From Parvularia atlantis (lineage: Eukaryota > Opisthokonta > Rotosphaerida): a stretch of DNA of 44,568 nucleotides. Shown here one piece after another: positions 1 through 9,830 of the stretch. A program made the translations under genes and the position numbers. The notes under the pieces were generated by a model that made no database searches, was not told where the DNA came from, and saw only the letters and a list, made by a program, of their open reading frames with translations. The number at the start of each line of letters is the position of its first letter. Within the stretch, counting starts at the first letter, position 1. The stretch is from positions 1-44,568 of the forward strand of contig CALSCO010001252.1 in assembly GCA_943704415.1 (NCBI GenBank), given 5' to 3'.

Positions 1-201
1 GGAGGGGGGTTGAAAGGCGCACACGTCGCGGGTGGCGCGCGTGGCGGGCGCGGGTGACCGGCGGCGGTCGACTGGGGTGTTTTTTGCCGACGGGACAGGT
101 CGAGGGGGGTCGTAAGCACAAACAGGCGGCCAACCACACGCGCGCACCGCCGCGCCGCCCCGCAGGTCCCCGAGGCCAACGACGCAGCCGACGAGCTGCA
201 G
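1..201. other. 5' edge: possible upstream exon of the Ndfip-like gene
   Basis: No independent gene is visible here. A GTAAGC donor near 112 and a CCCGCAG acceptor ending at 165 would make a 54 bp intron. The stretch 166-201 is open and in frame with the ATG at 202, so the Ndfip-like protein may begin in an exon further left or outside the window. The sequence before 112 lacks a convincing in-frame ATG. Confidence 0.35.
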
Positions 202-1093
202 ATGGAGCCGCTGGCGAGCGAGGGCGCGCCCGTGACCGTCGTCGCGCCCGAGGCCGAGCCTGCGAGCGCGCCCGCCGAGGCCTCGTCCAGCGCCGCTGCG
301 GCCGCACCGGTCGTCGGCGCGACCGCGGACGGCGTGTTTGCCAACGTGGCCGCCAAGCCCGAGGCCGCGCCGCTCCCGCCCAAGTACGAGGACGACCGGC
401 TGCCGGTGCGCGCGTGCAGGCCGGGGAATGGGCATGGTCGCGCGCTCATCGCGTCAAATTGCCCGCAGACGTACGGCGACGTCTTCCGCGGCGAGAACGT
501 GCCCGCGGTGCCCTTTGGCGCCGTGGTCGTGTCGCCCGCGGACGAGACGGTCGTCGACGGCATGCGCGTCGGCAACGGCCTTACGTTCGTCCTGGCGATG
601 CTGGTCGCGTGGCTGTTTGGCGTCTTTGGCTTCCTCTGTGCGTGCGCGCGCGTGTACCAGCGTCGCTGCGCAGTGGGACTGAACCCCGCGTGCGCAGGCG
701 CGTACCTCATGTCGTCGACGCACGCCGGCCGCTGCGGCGCCCGCGCGGGCCTCGGCCTGCAGCTCATCCACTGGGGCATCTACATGCGCTCGTACATGCT
801 GCAGTTTGCGTGGTTCCTCGAGAACGGCAGCGGCGCCGGCAGCGACATGAGCAGCAGCGGCGGCGCTGGGGCGAGTGCCAGCGGCGGCGTCGGCCCGACG
901 GAGGACGACTCGCTCATCCCGATGTGGCTGTCGTACATCTTCATGCTGACTGGCTGGTGTGCGCCTCGCGCGTGATGCCCCGGCCCCCGCACTCACGCCG
1001 GCCGGCAGGTTCATCTTCGTGCGCGCGTGCATGACGCTCTTCCAGGTCCGCCGCATCATGCACCTGCGCATGGCCGGCGTCGTCGATGCCTGA
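202..1093 (+). CDS. NEDD4-family-interacting protein (Ndfip/Bsd2-like)
   Basis: Adaptor of Golgi and endosomal membranes that recruits HECT ubiquitin ligases of the Nedd4/Rsp5 family to membrane cargo. Exons 202-405, 469-637, 698-956 and 1009-1093 join to 238 aa. An Ala/Pro-rich cytosolic N-terminus carries a PPKY motif (PPxY type, the WW-domain ligand). Three hydrophobic segments follow. The diagnostic core is THAGRCGARAGLGLQLIHWG, which matches the AGRYGA-x-x-GFGLSLIKW block of animal Ndfip1/2 and yeast Bsd2. The last exon reads WFIFVRACMTLFQVRRI before TGA, like the family's third membrane segment. Introns 1 and 2 are 63 and 60 bp and stop-free, so retaining them would not break the frame. 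ATG 202 is the first safe start, but an upstream exon is possible. Confidence 0.85.
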
Positions 1094-1228
1094 GCACTCG
1101 TGCAAGCGCTGTAAAGCGCCCCTCTCCCTCTCCCTCTCTAGCCTTTTGCCCTCCTATGCACCAACGTCCAGCAGTCTGTGTGTGAGTGCCACTTTTCTTC
1201 TGACGAGAACGCGCTCGATCTCGATGCG

Positions 1229-2523
1229 ATGGACTCGGTCGTGCTGCTCGCGTGCGCGACCGGCACGGTGTACGTCGCGGCCGAGCGCTCACAGGAGCCC
1301 GAGTCGCTGCTGCCGAGCGAGGGCGAGGACGTTGTGGTGCTGACGCTGGACGGGCGGACGGCCGCGGCCGCGTGGGTGCTCGCGAGCGCGATGCTCGTGC
1401 TCGTCTTCTTCTTCTTCCACGCGCTGTCGTGGGTGCTGCTGCTCAGGTGCGCTGCACGACGCACGGCGCGGTCGGTGCGCGCTCACACTGATCGCGCGCC
1501 CGCGTGCCAGCGCCGTCGTGACCAGCGCCTATGCGCTGTATGCGCTCGCTCAGCCCGCGCTAGCCGCGTGCTGGCGGCGCGCGCCGCACGTGCTCGCGGG
1601 CGCAATGAGCGCGGCCGTCGTGGTGCGCACGCGCCTGTGGGCCTGCACGCATGCGTGCGTGCTCACGCGAGATGCGCCAGGGCGCGTGGCTGTGGTCGGG
1701 GCACTGGCTGCTGAACGACGTCCTCGGCGCGTCGCTCGTCGTGCTGTTTGTGGCCGTGGGGCGCCTGCCGAGCCTGCGCGTGGCCGCGATCCTGCTCGGC
1801 GGCCTGCTGCTGTACGACGTGTTCTGGGTCTTTGGTTCCGAGTGGTTCTTTGGCGAGAACGTGATGGTCGCGGTCGCGTCCAAGACGGCGTCCAACCCGG
1901 TCGCGCGCCTGGCCGAGACGTTCGTGGCCACCGCGCCGCCCTCGCTCGTGCGACACCTGCAGCTGCCGGCCAAGCTGATCGTGCCGAGCGCGGACGGGCG
2001 GTCGGTGTCGATCCTCGGTGCGTGTTGGGGCGCTGTCGTTGCGTGCTCAAACGGCTTGCACGCGCACAGGCCTGGGCGACATGGCCGTGCCGGGCATGGT
2101 GCTGGCGCTTTACCGGCGCGTGCGGGTGCGCGGCCTCGTTCAGGTGCACCTCGCTCGCCTGATTCTGCGCAGATCGCACCGCTGCCGACGCACACCGCGC
2201 GCGCCGCGCCGCGCCTCGCGTCCGAGCTGCTGTACTTCCGCATCGGCCTGGCCGGTGCAACGCGGCCTCGTCGTGTGTGCGTGCACTGACCTCGCCGGCG
2301 CACCAGGGTACGTCGCAGGGCTCGCGGCGGCGATGGTCGCGGCGAACGTCTTTGACGCGGTGCAGCCCGCACTTCTCTTTCTCGTGCCAGCCACGACGCT
2401 GCCTGTCGTGGTGCGGCGCGGCGTTGCATGCCGGGTCGTGTGAGCACTCACGCGGTGCACCGGCAGGCCGCGGCCGTGCGTCGTGGCGAGCTGCGCGCGC
2501 TCTGGCAAGGGTCCGAGAAGTGA
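1229..2523 (+). CDS. SPPL1/SPPL3-type signal peptide peptidase-like aspartyl protease
   Basis: Presenilin-fold intramembrane protease of the GxGD class, which cuts type II membrane proteins within the bilayer. Exons 1229-1446, 1511-1622, 1681-2017, 2070-2125, 2173-2254, 2307-2410 and 2467-2523 give 321 aa, a usual length. All three signatures are present: the first catalytic Asp in LLLYDVFWVF, the second in LGLGDMAVPG (its codons meet across the intron at 2018-2069), and the QPALLFLVP PAL motif. The segment GHWLLNDVLGASL and the short tail RGELRALWQG resemble plant SPPL1 and animal SPPL3 rather than ER SPP or lysosomal SPPL2. There is no long luminal protease-associated domain, which also fits SPPL3. 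The N-terminus (MDSVVLLACA...) is poorly conserved, so an extra 5' exon between 1094 and 1228 cannot be excluded. Confidence 0.9.
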
Positions 2524-2592
2524 TGACCGTCAGTGAGCCGTTGCCACTGTACTACTTAGGCCTACTACTTTCACCCGGCGCGACCGCGAACG

Positions 2593-3838
2593 ATGCGCTA
2601 CGCGCAGCTTGTGATGGGCCCCGCGGGCAGCGGCAAGGTGTGCGCAGGACGCCCGCATCCGGCGCGCATGCGCGGGGGCACCGACTGCGGCGCACGGCCA
2701 GTCCACATTCTGCAGGCACATCCAGACGCACTGCGCCAACCTGCGCCGCACGGTGCACATCGTCAACCTCGACCCGGCCGCGGAGCACTTTGCGTACGAG
2801 CCCGCGGTCGACGTGCGCGAGCTCATCACGCTCGACGACGTCTCGGAGGAGCTGAGCTACGGGCCAAACGGCGGGCTGGTGTACTGCATGGAGTGCGCCT
2901 GCCGCGCGCGATCGCGCACGCGGCCGCCTGACGCGCCGGCGCCGCGCCTCCAGGTTCCTCGTCAACAACCTCGAGTGGCTCGAGGAGCAGCTGGGCGGGT
3001 ACGAGGAGGACTATGTGCTGATCGACTGCCCCGGTGCGGATGCGGCGGGTGTGCGTGCGTGCGCCTGCCAACGCGCCCGTCTCGCGCGCGCCTCGCAGGC
3101 CAAATTGAGCTCTACACGCACTTCCCGATCATGCAGCGCATCAAAGACGCGCTCGTGCGCTGGAATTACGCCGTCTGCGGCGTGTACATGATCGATGCGC
3201 AGTTCGTGGAGGTGTGCGAGCGTGCGCATGCGCGGCCTCGGGCGCGTTGTGCCGATGCGCGCGCATCCCGCAAGGACCCGAGCAAGTTCTTCTCCGGGAC
3301 GCTGTCGGCCCTCGCGGCGATGGTCCAGCTCGAGATCCCGCACGTCAACGTCCTGTCCAAGATGGACCTGTTCAAGCAGCGCAACCGGCGGCACATCAAC
3401 CGGTACCTCGAGGCCGACACGCAGGCACGCTCCCACACACACGCCAGCGGCACGGCCTGACACCCGCCGTCGCGCGCCCAGCTGCTGCTGCGAGACGTCG
3501 ACCAGGACATGTCGTCAAAGTACCGCGGGCTCAACCAGGCGATCGCGTCGCTAGTGCGCCTCCACGCGCGCTGCCCGCCACGCGCGCTGCAGCTCAGCCG
3601 ACAGCGCACGCACGGCAGATCGACGAGTTCAATATGGTCAGCTTCCTGCCGCTCAACCTCGCGAGCGAGAACTCGATCGCGTACGTGCTCTCGCACATCG
3701 ACAACGCGATGCAGTACGGCGAGAACGAGGAGCCGAAGGAGCCCAAGGCACGCAACCCTCCCAAGCTGCGCCGGCAGAAACGCCCACCGCTCACTCGCGC
3801 GCGCGCAGGACAACGACGAGGGCGAGGCCGAGCAGTGA
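2593..3838 (+). CDS. GPN3: GPN-loop GTPase 3
   Basis: GPN3 pairs with GPN1 and is needed for assembly and nuclear import of RNA polymerase II. Eight exons (2593-2637, 2702-2892, 2954-3033, 3099-3211, 3275-3424, 3482-3553, 3619-3747, 3809-3838) give 269 aa. The Walker A is GPAGSGK|ST, split by intron 1. It is followed by VNLDPAAEHF, the defining GPN loop in YGPNGGLVYCME, the Walker B/G3 DCPGQIELYTH, and the G4-like SKMD. The C-terminus GENEEPKEPKDNDEGEAEQ is acidic, as usual. Two of its seven introns start with GC instead of GT (3425-3481 and 3748-3808), both after an AG. Frame and homology require these junctions. The gene lies 69 bp downstream of the SPPL gene on the same strand. Confidence 0.95.
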
Positions 3839-3882
3839 ACGCAGCGAGCACTTTGTACCGACGACAGAGACACGGGCGCGCC

Positions 3883-4851
3883 TCATCCCATCATCATGCG
3901 GCGCCGGCGGACCTCCTCTGTGCGCAGGCCCGCGTCAGCGCCGGCCGCGGCGTGCGCGTGTCGCGAACGCACCGAGCTCGGCGTCGACGTCGTTCAGGTT
4001 GCGCCGGAACGCGTCCGGCTGCTGCTGCTGCTGGTGCATCTGAGGCGGCGGCTGCATCTGCGGGGGTGGCTGTGCGCGGGCCGTGAGCGAGCGAGCGCAG
4101 ACCACCACGCCATGCCACGCCACGCCACGCACCGCGTAGTACTGCGGTGGCGCGCTAAACGAGCCGCCCGACATCGGCGGCGGGAAGGACGGCGGCGCAC
4201 CGGGCGGGCCGCCTCCCGGGTTGAACTGCGAGCACGCGCGCGCACGTCACATTCACGCATGCTACATAGAGCGCCCGCGCCCGCACCGGCGGGGGCGCAA
4301 ACGCCGGCATGTTGAAGCGCGGGAAGGGCGACGGGCCGCCAAAGCCGCCGCCGCCAAAGCCGCCGCCGCCGCCGCCCATAGGCCCGCCCCTCCGCGGGCC
4401 GCCACCACCACGACCGCCTGCGTGTGCCAGCTCGGCGCGTGAGCGCGGCGCGGCGGCTGTAGGGCGCGCGGCGCACCACGGCGCTCGCGGTCGCGGTCGC
4501 GGTCGCGCTCGCGGTCGTTGGCGCGCAGCTCCTCGAAGGGCACCTGGATGCCGTAGTTGGTGTAGGCAAACTCTGCGTGCGCGCGTGCACACGTCAGCCG
4601 GCGCGGCGGGGAGGGCGGTGGCGCACCGAGCATGTAGTCGCGGACCTTCATCCGGTGCTTGAAGCCGGTATTGTGCGCCTTTTCGCGCGGGGTCAGCACG
4701 GCGCGGGCGCAGGCGCGGGCGTAGGCGCGCCTTGCGCGCGCCAAGGCTGCTGTGGCTGAGGCGGATGTCGCACCACTCGCAGTAGACTGGCGACCGCGGC
4801 GACGTCAAGCGCGCGGCGCTAACGCGCGGGGCAAGACGCACAGGCCGGCAT
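3883..4851 (-). CDS. SNRPC: U1 small nuclear ribonucleoprotein C
   Basis: U1-C stabilises pairing between U1 snRNA and the 5' splice site. Exons read from the right: 4842-4851, 4731-4786, 4627-4678, 4477-4572, 4287-4417, 4133-4225, 3973-4069, 3883-3917 (189 aa). The first exon is only 10 nt; its join with exon 2 recreates MPAFYCEWCD. The U1-C zinc finger is complete: C-x2-C, 12 residues, H-x5-H, then MKVRDY. Next come an Arg/Asp dipeptide run (RERDRDRDRER), a long Gly-rich stretch and Pro/Gln/Met-rich repeats (PPPQMQPPPQMHQQ), as in other U1-C tails. The intron at 4679-4730 has a GC donor. The gene is convergent with GPN3, with 44 bp between the stop codons. Confidence 0.93.
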
Positions 4852-4927
4852 GGTGCCCCTCGAGCGGCCGATCGACAAACAGCGCATACACAGCCCAGAC
4901 CGGACAAGTGACGGCGCACTCACAGAC

Positions 4928-6027
4928 TCACGCGAGGAGCCAGGCGGACGCGCGCGCGTAATTGTCAAAGTTGAGCACGTCAACGCCGCAGCGCACGAGC
5001 TCAGCCCAGAACGCCTCGCTCTCGGGGATGTTCCTACGCGCGCGTTGTGCGCAGCGTGAGCGGCTTTTGTGAAGCGCAACACCGCCGCAGCGCACCAGAA
5101 GCGGATGCGCTGGCCCTTGGCGTGCGCCTTGGCCGCGATCTCGCCTATGCGCGCGCAGGTCGCCTCCGAGAACGGCGTGGCGCGGCTGCTGAAGACACTG
5201 TCCCAGTTCTGCGACAGCCAGCCGATCACCGCGCTCGGCCACGCGTCGTTCTCGTTCTCGGGGATGCGCCCGTCCAAGCTGGCGTGGCGGCGCGGCTGGC
5301 TGGCCATCTCGGCGGGGCTGAGGCGGTTGCCCGAGACGAGCACGGTGACGGCGCCCTTGCTCACGACCGTGTCGTTCGCAAACACGGTAAGCAGGCCCTG
5401 CGCGGCGCACGGCGCGCGGTTAGCACGCGGTGCCGGGCAGCCTCTGGGCGGCGCACCGGGTACAGCCGGTCGTACTCGGCCAAGAGTGTAGCCAAGGCCT
5501 CATACGACGGCGCAGCCGACGTCTTGAAGTCGACGACGAACGTAAACTCGTCGCACACGGCCAGCTTGGGCGCGCGCGCGAGGATGTGCCCGCCGTTGGC
5601 CTGGAACTCCTTTGCGAGCGGCGTGAGGTAGGCGTCACTGAGGCGCGTGTCGCACGAGCTCCAAGGGTACAGGCAGTCGTGGCCGACTGGGCGCGCGCGC
5701 GCGCGCGCGTGGGCGTTGGTCAGCGGCGCGTGCTCCCCGAATGGCGCGGGCGCGGGGCGCGCACTGATCAGCTCGCCGTTGAGCAGGTTCGTGTCCGTCT
5801 CGACGTTGCAGAAGCCGTTCGCGAGGGCCGGCACAAGCGGCTCGCCTTGCTCCTGGTCGTTGTGCGCTGCGCACGAGCGGTGAGACTGCGTGTGCACGCG
5901 TGGTGCGGACCCGCCGCGACGCACCGTACGCGCGCAGCAGCGGCACGGGCGCCGCCGTCTGGGCCGCCGTCTGGGCCGCCGCGACCGCGGCGACCACCAG
6001 CAGCACGTGCATGACACACGCGGCCAT
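4928..6027 (-). CDS. Secreted PLC-like / glycerophosphodiester phosphodiesterase-like protein
   Basis: Exons 5925-6027, 5765-5866, 5457-5686, 5096-5397 and 4928-5033 (read right to left) give 280 aa. A signal peptide (MAACVMHVLLVVAAVAA) comes first. The TIM-barrel signatures of the PI-PLC/GDPD superfamily follow: AYAHNDQEQGEPLVPALANG (catalytic His with Asn-Asp), NVETDTNLLNGELIIGHD (acidic metal ligands and second His), FTFVVDFKT, TVLVSGNR, IRFWNIPES and a terminal GVDVLNFDNY. The order and spacing match bacterial and fungal phosphatidylinositol-specific phospholipase C-like proteins (fungal Aim6 group). The substrate is unknown; the signal peptide implies export or a luminal site. Its ATG lies only 22 bp from the divergent SERINC ATG. 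Confidence 0.82.
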
Positions 6028-6049
6028 GCTGCGAAACTTCTGACTCGGA
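6028..6049. promoter_or_regulatory. 22-bp bidirectional 5' region
   Basis: Only 22 bp separate the ATG of the PLC-like gene (minus) from the ATG of the SERINC gene (plus). Core promoters or 5' UTRs of the two genes must therefore overlap each other or the opposite coding sequence. No TATA box is visible. Confidence 0.5.
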
Positions 6050-8075
6050 ATGGCGGCGCTTGTTGCTTGCGTCCCCGGCCGTGCGTTTGCCCCCCGCCCC
6101 GCGCGCCTCGCACCCGCGAACACCACGTCCGCGACCCGTGCGCACCCGCGTACTCAGCCGCGCCGCCCGCACGCGCGCGCAGTCGGCTATGTGACGTCGC
6201 TTGTGGGCACGCTCTGCTGCTGCGTCAACGGCGTTGGCTGCGTGCTCAGCTGCTATGGGCGCTCGTGCTCGTGCCGCAGCTCGTCCAACACGCGCGTCTT
6301 GTACGCGCTCGTGCTCTTCGCCGACACGGTCGCCGCCTGGGCGCTCAAGTGCGCGCGCGTGAGTGCAACGGCCGGCCGCCTCGTGTTGACCGCGCGTGCG
6401 TCGCAGGAACTGGGGCGACAGCATCGTGCCGGCCGACTACCGCACGTGCAACGGCGAGTGCTTCACGTACCTGGCCGTGTACCGGCTGAGCTGCGGTGCG
6501 GCGTGGCGCAGGCGCGCGCACGCGCACGCGGCGGCCGCTGACGTGTCGCGTGGCCCAGGCCTCGTCATGTTCCACATCCTCATGTGCCTCCTGACACTCT
6601 TTGCCACGACGTCCAAGGACGCGGCCGCGCGCTTCCACAACGGGCGCGTGACTCGGCCGCGGCATGTGTCGGCGCGCCAATGCACGCGCGCGTGCCACCA
6701 GGTGGTGGCCTGTCAAGCTCGCAATCATCGTCACGCTGAGCGTGGCGTGCTTCTACATCCCCGTCGAGTGCGAGTGCGCGGCGATGATCACCGCGAGGGG
6801 CTGAGCCCCGGCCGCGCAGATTTTTCCACGCCTACGCCTACATCGCCATCGTGCTCGGCATCTTCTTCCTCATTGTCCAGACCGTTATCATCCTCGACTT
6901 TGCCTATGGCTGTGCGTGCCGGCCGCGCGCGCCTGCTGTGTGCTGACGGCCTCGCTGTGTGGCGCAGGGGCCGAGGTGCTGCGCCGATCGCGTGTGGGGC
7001 CGCGCCCGCGCGCGCACTGACCCGTCGGCTGCGCAGTCGTGGGTCGCGCGCTGGGAGGACAATGACGACGCGTTCTGGCGCGGGGCGATCATCTTTGTGA
7101 CGTTATTCTGCTACTCGTGCGTCGGGCGGGTGCGGGGCGGCCCGTGCGCCCCGCTGACGCGCTCGCGCCGATGATCGCAGCGGCACTGTCGCCGGCTCGG
7201 TGGTGCTGTACGTCTACTTTACGACGTTGCCCGGGTGCGGGATCAACATCTTCTTCGTCACGTTCAACCTCGTGCTCGTCTTTCTGCTATCGGTCTGCTC
7301 GATCCTGCCGAAAGTGCAGGAGGTGCGTTGATCGCTATCCGCCGTGCGCGCACGTGCTCATGTCGGGCGCGCTGCGGCCAGGCCAACCCCAAGTCGGGCC
7401 TGATGCAGGCCGCGATCCTGTCGATGTACAGCACGTACGTCGTCGCGTCGGCCATCGGCAGCGAGCCGACAAACGACGACTTCAACTGCTCGACGGCGGA
7501 GAACGGGTCCGCCGTCCTGTCGCAGGTGCGCCGCTGCACCAGCGCTGCGTGGCCGCTGAGCACGACGCGGCCAGGTGCTGTTTTACATCGGCTTCGTGTC
7601 GACGTTCCTCACCATCGCCATTTCGGCCTGGAGCTCGGCGTCGATCTCGACCGAGACGTTTGCGCTGCGCTCGTCGAGCGGGCTGGACGAGGAGGTGCCG
7701 CGGCCGTGCCATGGTGCGCGAGCGGCGCACTGAAACTGCGCGTGCAGGGCGGCAAGGCCGACGACGAGGCCGACGGGCTCAAGTACAAGTACTGGCTGTT
7801 CCACATCGTCTTCATCGGCGCGGCCGGGTACATGGCCGCGCTGCTCAACAACTGGAGCGTCGTGTACAACATCGACGTCCCCGGCGGCACGTTCGACATC
7901 GACCGCGGCTTCGGCTCGGTCTGGGTCAAGATGTCGACGTCGTGGGTCATCTGTGCGTCGCTCCGCGTCATGCTGCACGCAAGCCTGGGCTCACCCGCGC
8001 GCCTGCACAGGCTCGCTGTACCTCTGGACCCTCGTCGCGCCGATCCTCATGCCCGAGCGCTTCGGCGCGACGTGA
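6050..8075 (+). CDS. Serine incorporator (SERINC/TDE1 family)
   Basis: Polytopic membrane protein. Animal SERINCs act as lipid scramblases and are tied to phosphatidylserine/sphingolipid metabolism. Thirteen exons (6050-6080, 6183-6348, 6407-6495, 6559-6643, 6702-6767, 6820-6911, 6968-6975, 7037-7116, 7181-7322, 7382-7525, 7575-7694, 7748-7952, 8011-8075) yield 430 aa. Landmarks in family order: a Cys-rich stretch (TLCCCVNG), SNTRVLYALVLF, the FHNGWWPVKLAIIV motif, FYIPVEFFH, the Trp-rich loop GWAESWV, NPKSGLMQAAILSMYSTYV, YSTYVVASAIGSEP, YKYWLFHIVF, and the C-terminal WVKMSTSWVICSLYLWTLVAP. Exon 7 is an 8-nt micro-exon. The intron at 6644-6701 uses a GC donor. Intron 1 (102 bp) is the longest I placed to the base. 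Confidence 0.95.
6968..6975 (+). other. 8-nt micro-exon of the SERINC gene
   Basis: GGGCCGAG lies between introns 6912-6967 and 6976-7036. Each intron has a GTGC-type donor and a GCAG acceptor. Joining it restores frame and gives AYGWAESWVARW, matching the conserved W-x-E-S-W-V of SERINC proteins. Skipping it would lose the frame, since 8 nt is not a multiple of three. Confidence 0.85.
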
Positions 8076-8126
8076 TCGAATGTACATATGTATCAGCCTT
8101 GCTGTTTCAAGCGCCGTAGTACGGTG

Positions 8127-8992
8127 ATGCCGCCGTTGCATGATACAGATGCGGGCGGCGAGCGCGCAACGGCCGCGGCGCTGCGCGGCGAGGTCGAGGG
8201 CGTGGTCGAGAAGCGCGTAGACGTGCGTAGTGGGCGTCGGCGCGTAGGTGGCGACGGTGGGCCCTGACCCTGACACGCCGCGCAGGCCGCGAGCGGGCGC
8301 GTGCTGTACCTCGTCAAGTGGGCCGGCTTCGACGCTGAGGACAACACCTGGTGCGCGCGGGCTGCTGGCGGGCTCGCCGGGCGGGCTGCGGGCTCATGCG
8401 CACGCGCACAGGGAGGCGGCCGAGGACCTGAAGGACGTGGAGGATCTGCTGCGCGAGTTTGAGCAGGCGCACGCGGCCGCCGCCGGCACGAGCGAGGGCG
8501 GGAGCAGTGCGTTGAGCGCTACGCGCGTACGCTGCCGGGCCGAGGCAGTGACGTGCGGCGGCGCAGACCACGCGAGGAAACGGCTGCCACCGTCCGACGA
8601 CGACGAGGAGGACGAGGAGGCCGGCGACGACAGCGAGGACGACGCCAAGATCGACTTTACGACCAGCGCAGACATGTCCAAGCCCGTCGACGCCAAGTGG
8701 TGCGTTCGTGGCATGCGAATTGGGCGCAGGCGAGACCGCTGAGGTGCGCGGCCGCGGCAGGGAGGGCAAGATCACGTCGATCCGCGCGCACAGCAAGGCC
8801 AAGGACGGTGTGCTGTTCCGCGTGCTCTGGTGCGTCCGAGCGCCTGCGGCAAGCGCGCGCCTCACGCACGGACTTGCTGGCAGGGTTGACGGGCACAAGT
8901 CGTACGTGCACTCGACCTGGCTCAGCCAGCGCGCGCCGCTTACGGTGCTCAAGTACTACGAGAGCGTGATCATGTTCACGCCCTCGCAGTGA
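8127..8992 (+). CDS. Heterochromatin protein 1-like (chromodomain + chromoshadow domain)
   Basis: Six exons (8127-8222, 8286-8350, 8412-8506, 8567-8699, 8761-8829, 8884-8992) give 188 aa. The N-terminal chromodomain reads VEGVVEKRVD, then RVLYLVKWAGFDAEDNTWE, then DLKDVEDLLREFE; aromatic cage positions Y and W are present. An acidic hinge (DDDEEDEEAGDDSEDD) follows. The C-terminal chromoshadow domain includes EGKITSIRAHS, GVLFRVLWVDGH and LTVLKYYESVIMF. This two-domain layout is that of HP1, which binds methylated H3K9 and dimerises through the shadow domain. It sits 51 bp downstream of the SERINC stop. The shadow domain is divergent, so affinity for the usual PxVxL partners cannot be judged. 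Confidence 0.88.
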
Positions 8993-9059
8993 CCCTGGTT
9001 TCGCCGTCTTTGTTCACTACCGCCGCGCAGGTGTAGCTCGCACACATTCACCGTCACGC

Positions 9060-9503
9060 TCATTGCGCACGCGCCGCGCCTCCGCGGGCCGTCAGCTGGT
9101 TGAGCCGCACGCTCAGGGCCGCCGTGAGCGGGTCGTCGTCGCAGTGGCACTTGCACAGGTGGTAGATGTAGCACATGCCGAGCACGACGAGGCCCAGGAT
9201 GATCGCGTGCACGAGGCCCCAGAGCGTCGCCACAAGCGCGCTCGCCAGCAGGTGGGCCACGGCGAACGTCAGCAGCGCGCAGACGAACAGCTTGACCGGG
9301 TTGAAGTGGTGCCGCACGCCCTTGTCAAACAGGCCGCGCGCGGCCGACGCGGTCCAATCGAGCGCGGCGGCCACGGTGCTGTCGGCCGCCGAGGCAGGCG
9401 CCGCGCCCCGGCCCAGGGTCGGCTTGGTCTCGCTCAACTGCATGGGCGGCACGGGCGGGAGCGGCCCGCGGCGAGGCGGCGGCGGCGGCGGCGGCGTGGG
9501 CGT

Positions 9504-9540
<37 letters not shown>

Positions 9541-9830
9541 GGCGTCTCTAGCTCGGGCTGGTGCACACGCAGGGTGAGGCGGCCGGCATAGTCGCGCGCA
9601 AACTTGAGCGCGACGCGGAGCTCGTCGGCCGTGGCCACGCCGACGTCGTCGCCCTCGCGGTCGCGGTAGGTCAGCAGCGCGGGCGGGCTGACAGGTACGC
9701 CGAACGCGTGCAGGCGCGCGCGAATCTCGTCGAGCGCGCGGGCGTCGTCCTCGGCAGCGGCGCCCTGTAGCAGGACCACGCGCACGTCGCCCGCGGGCAG
9801 GCGCAGCTTGACAAGGTACTCGTTCGGCAT
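9060..9830 (-). CDS. PB1-domain membrane protein, intronless
   Basis: A single uninterrupted reading frame of 256 aa. Residues about 1-97 look like a PB1 domain: a basic KLRLP start, then an acidic cluster (YRDREGDDVGVATADELRVA) resembling the OPCA motif, and a final LTLRVHQ strand. Residues about 100-140 are a Pro/Ala-rich linker coded by a hexamer repeat. Near residue 195 comes a long hydrophobic stretch (about 45 residues, enough for two membrane passes), followed by a short CKCHCDDD tail. PB1 domains usually join kinases, p62 or Nbr1-type scaffolds, and I do not know a family combining PB1 with this membrane tail. The function is unknown. Lack of introns is rare in this window. Confidence 0.7.
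9491..9541 (+). repeat. GGGCGC hexamer repeat inside the PB1 gene
   Basis: Short G/C-rich repeats (GGCGGC, then GGGCGC units) encode the Pro-Pro and Pro-Ala runs of the linker. Copy number is likely variable. Confidence 0.75.

Noticed and set aside
6644-6701. A GT donor at the GTGACTC inside this SERINC intron
   Set aside because: Using it puts the next exon in the wrong frame (VVACQ) instead of the conserved GWWPVKLAII; only the GC donor at 6644 restores the family sequence.
9063-9551. Plus-strand open frame of 162 codons opposite the PB1 gene
   Set aside because: Shadow of the minus-strand gene; composition is Arg-rich and the end is poly-Arg from the hexamer repeat.
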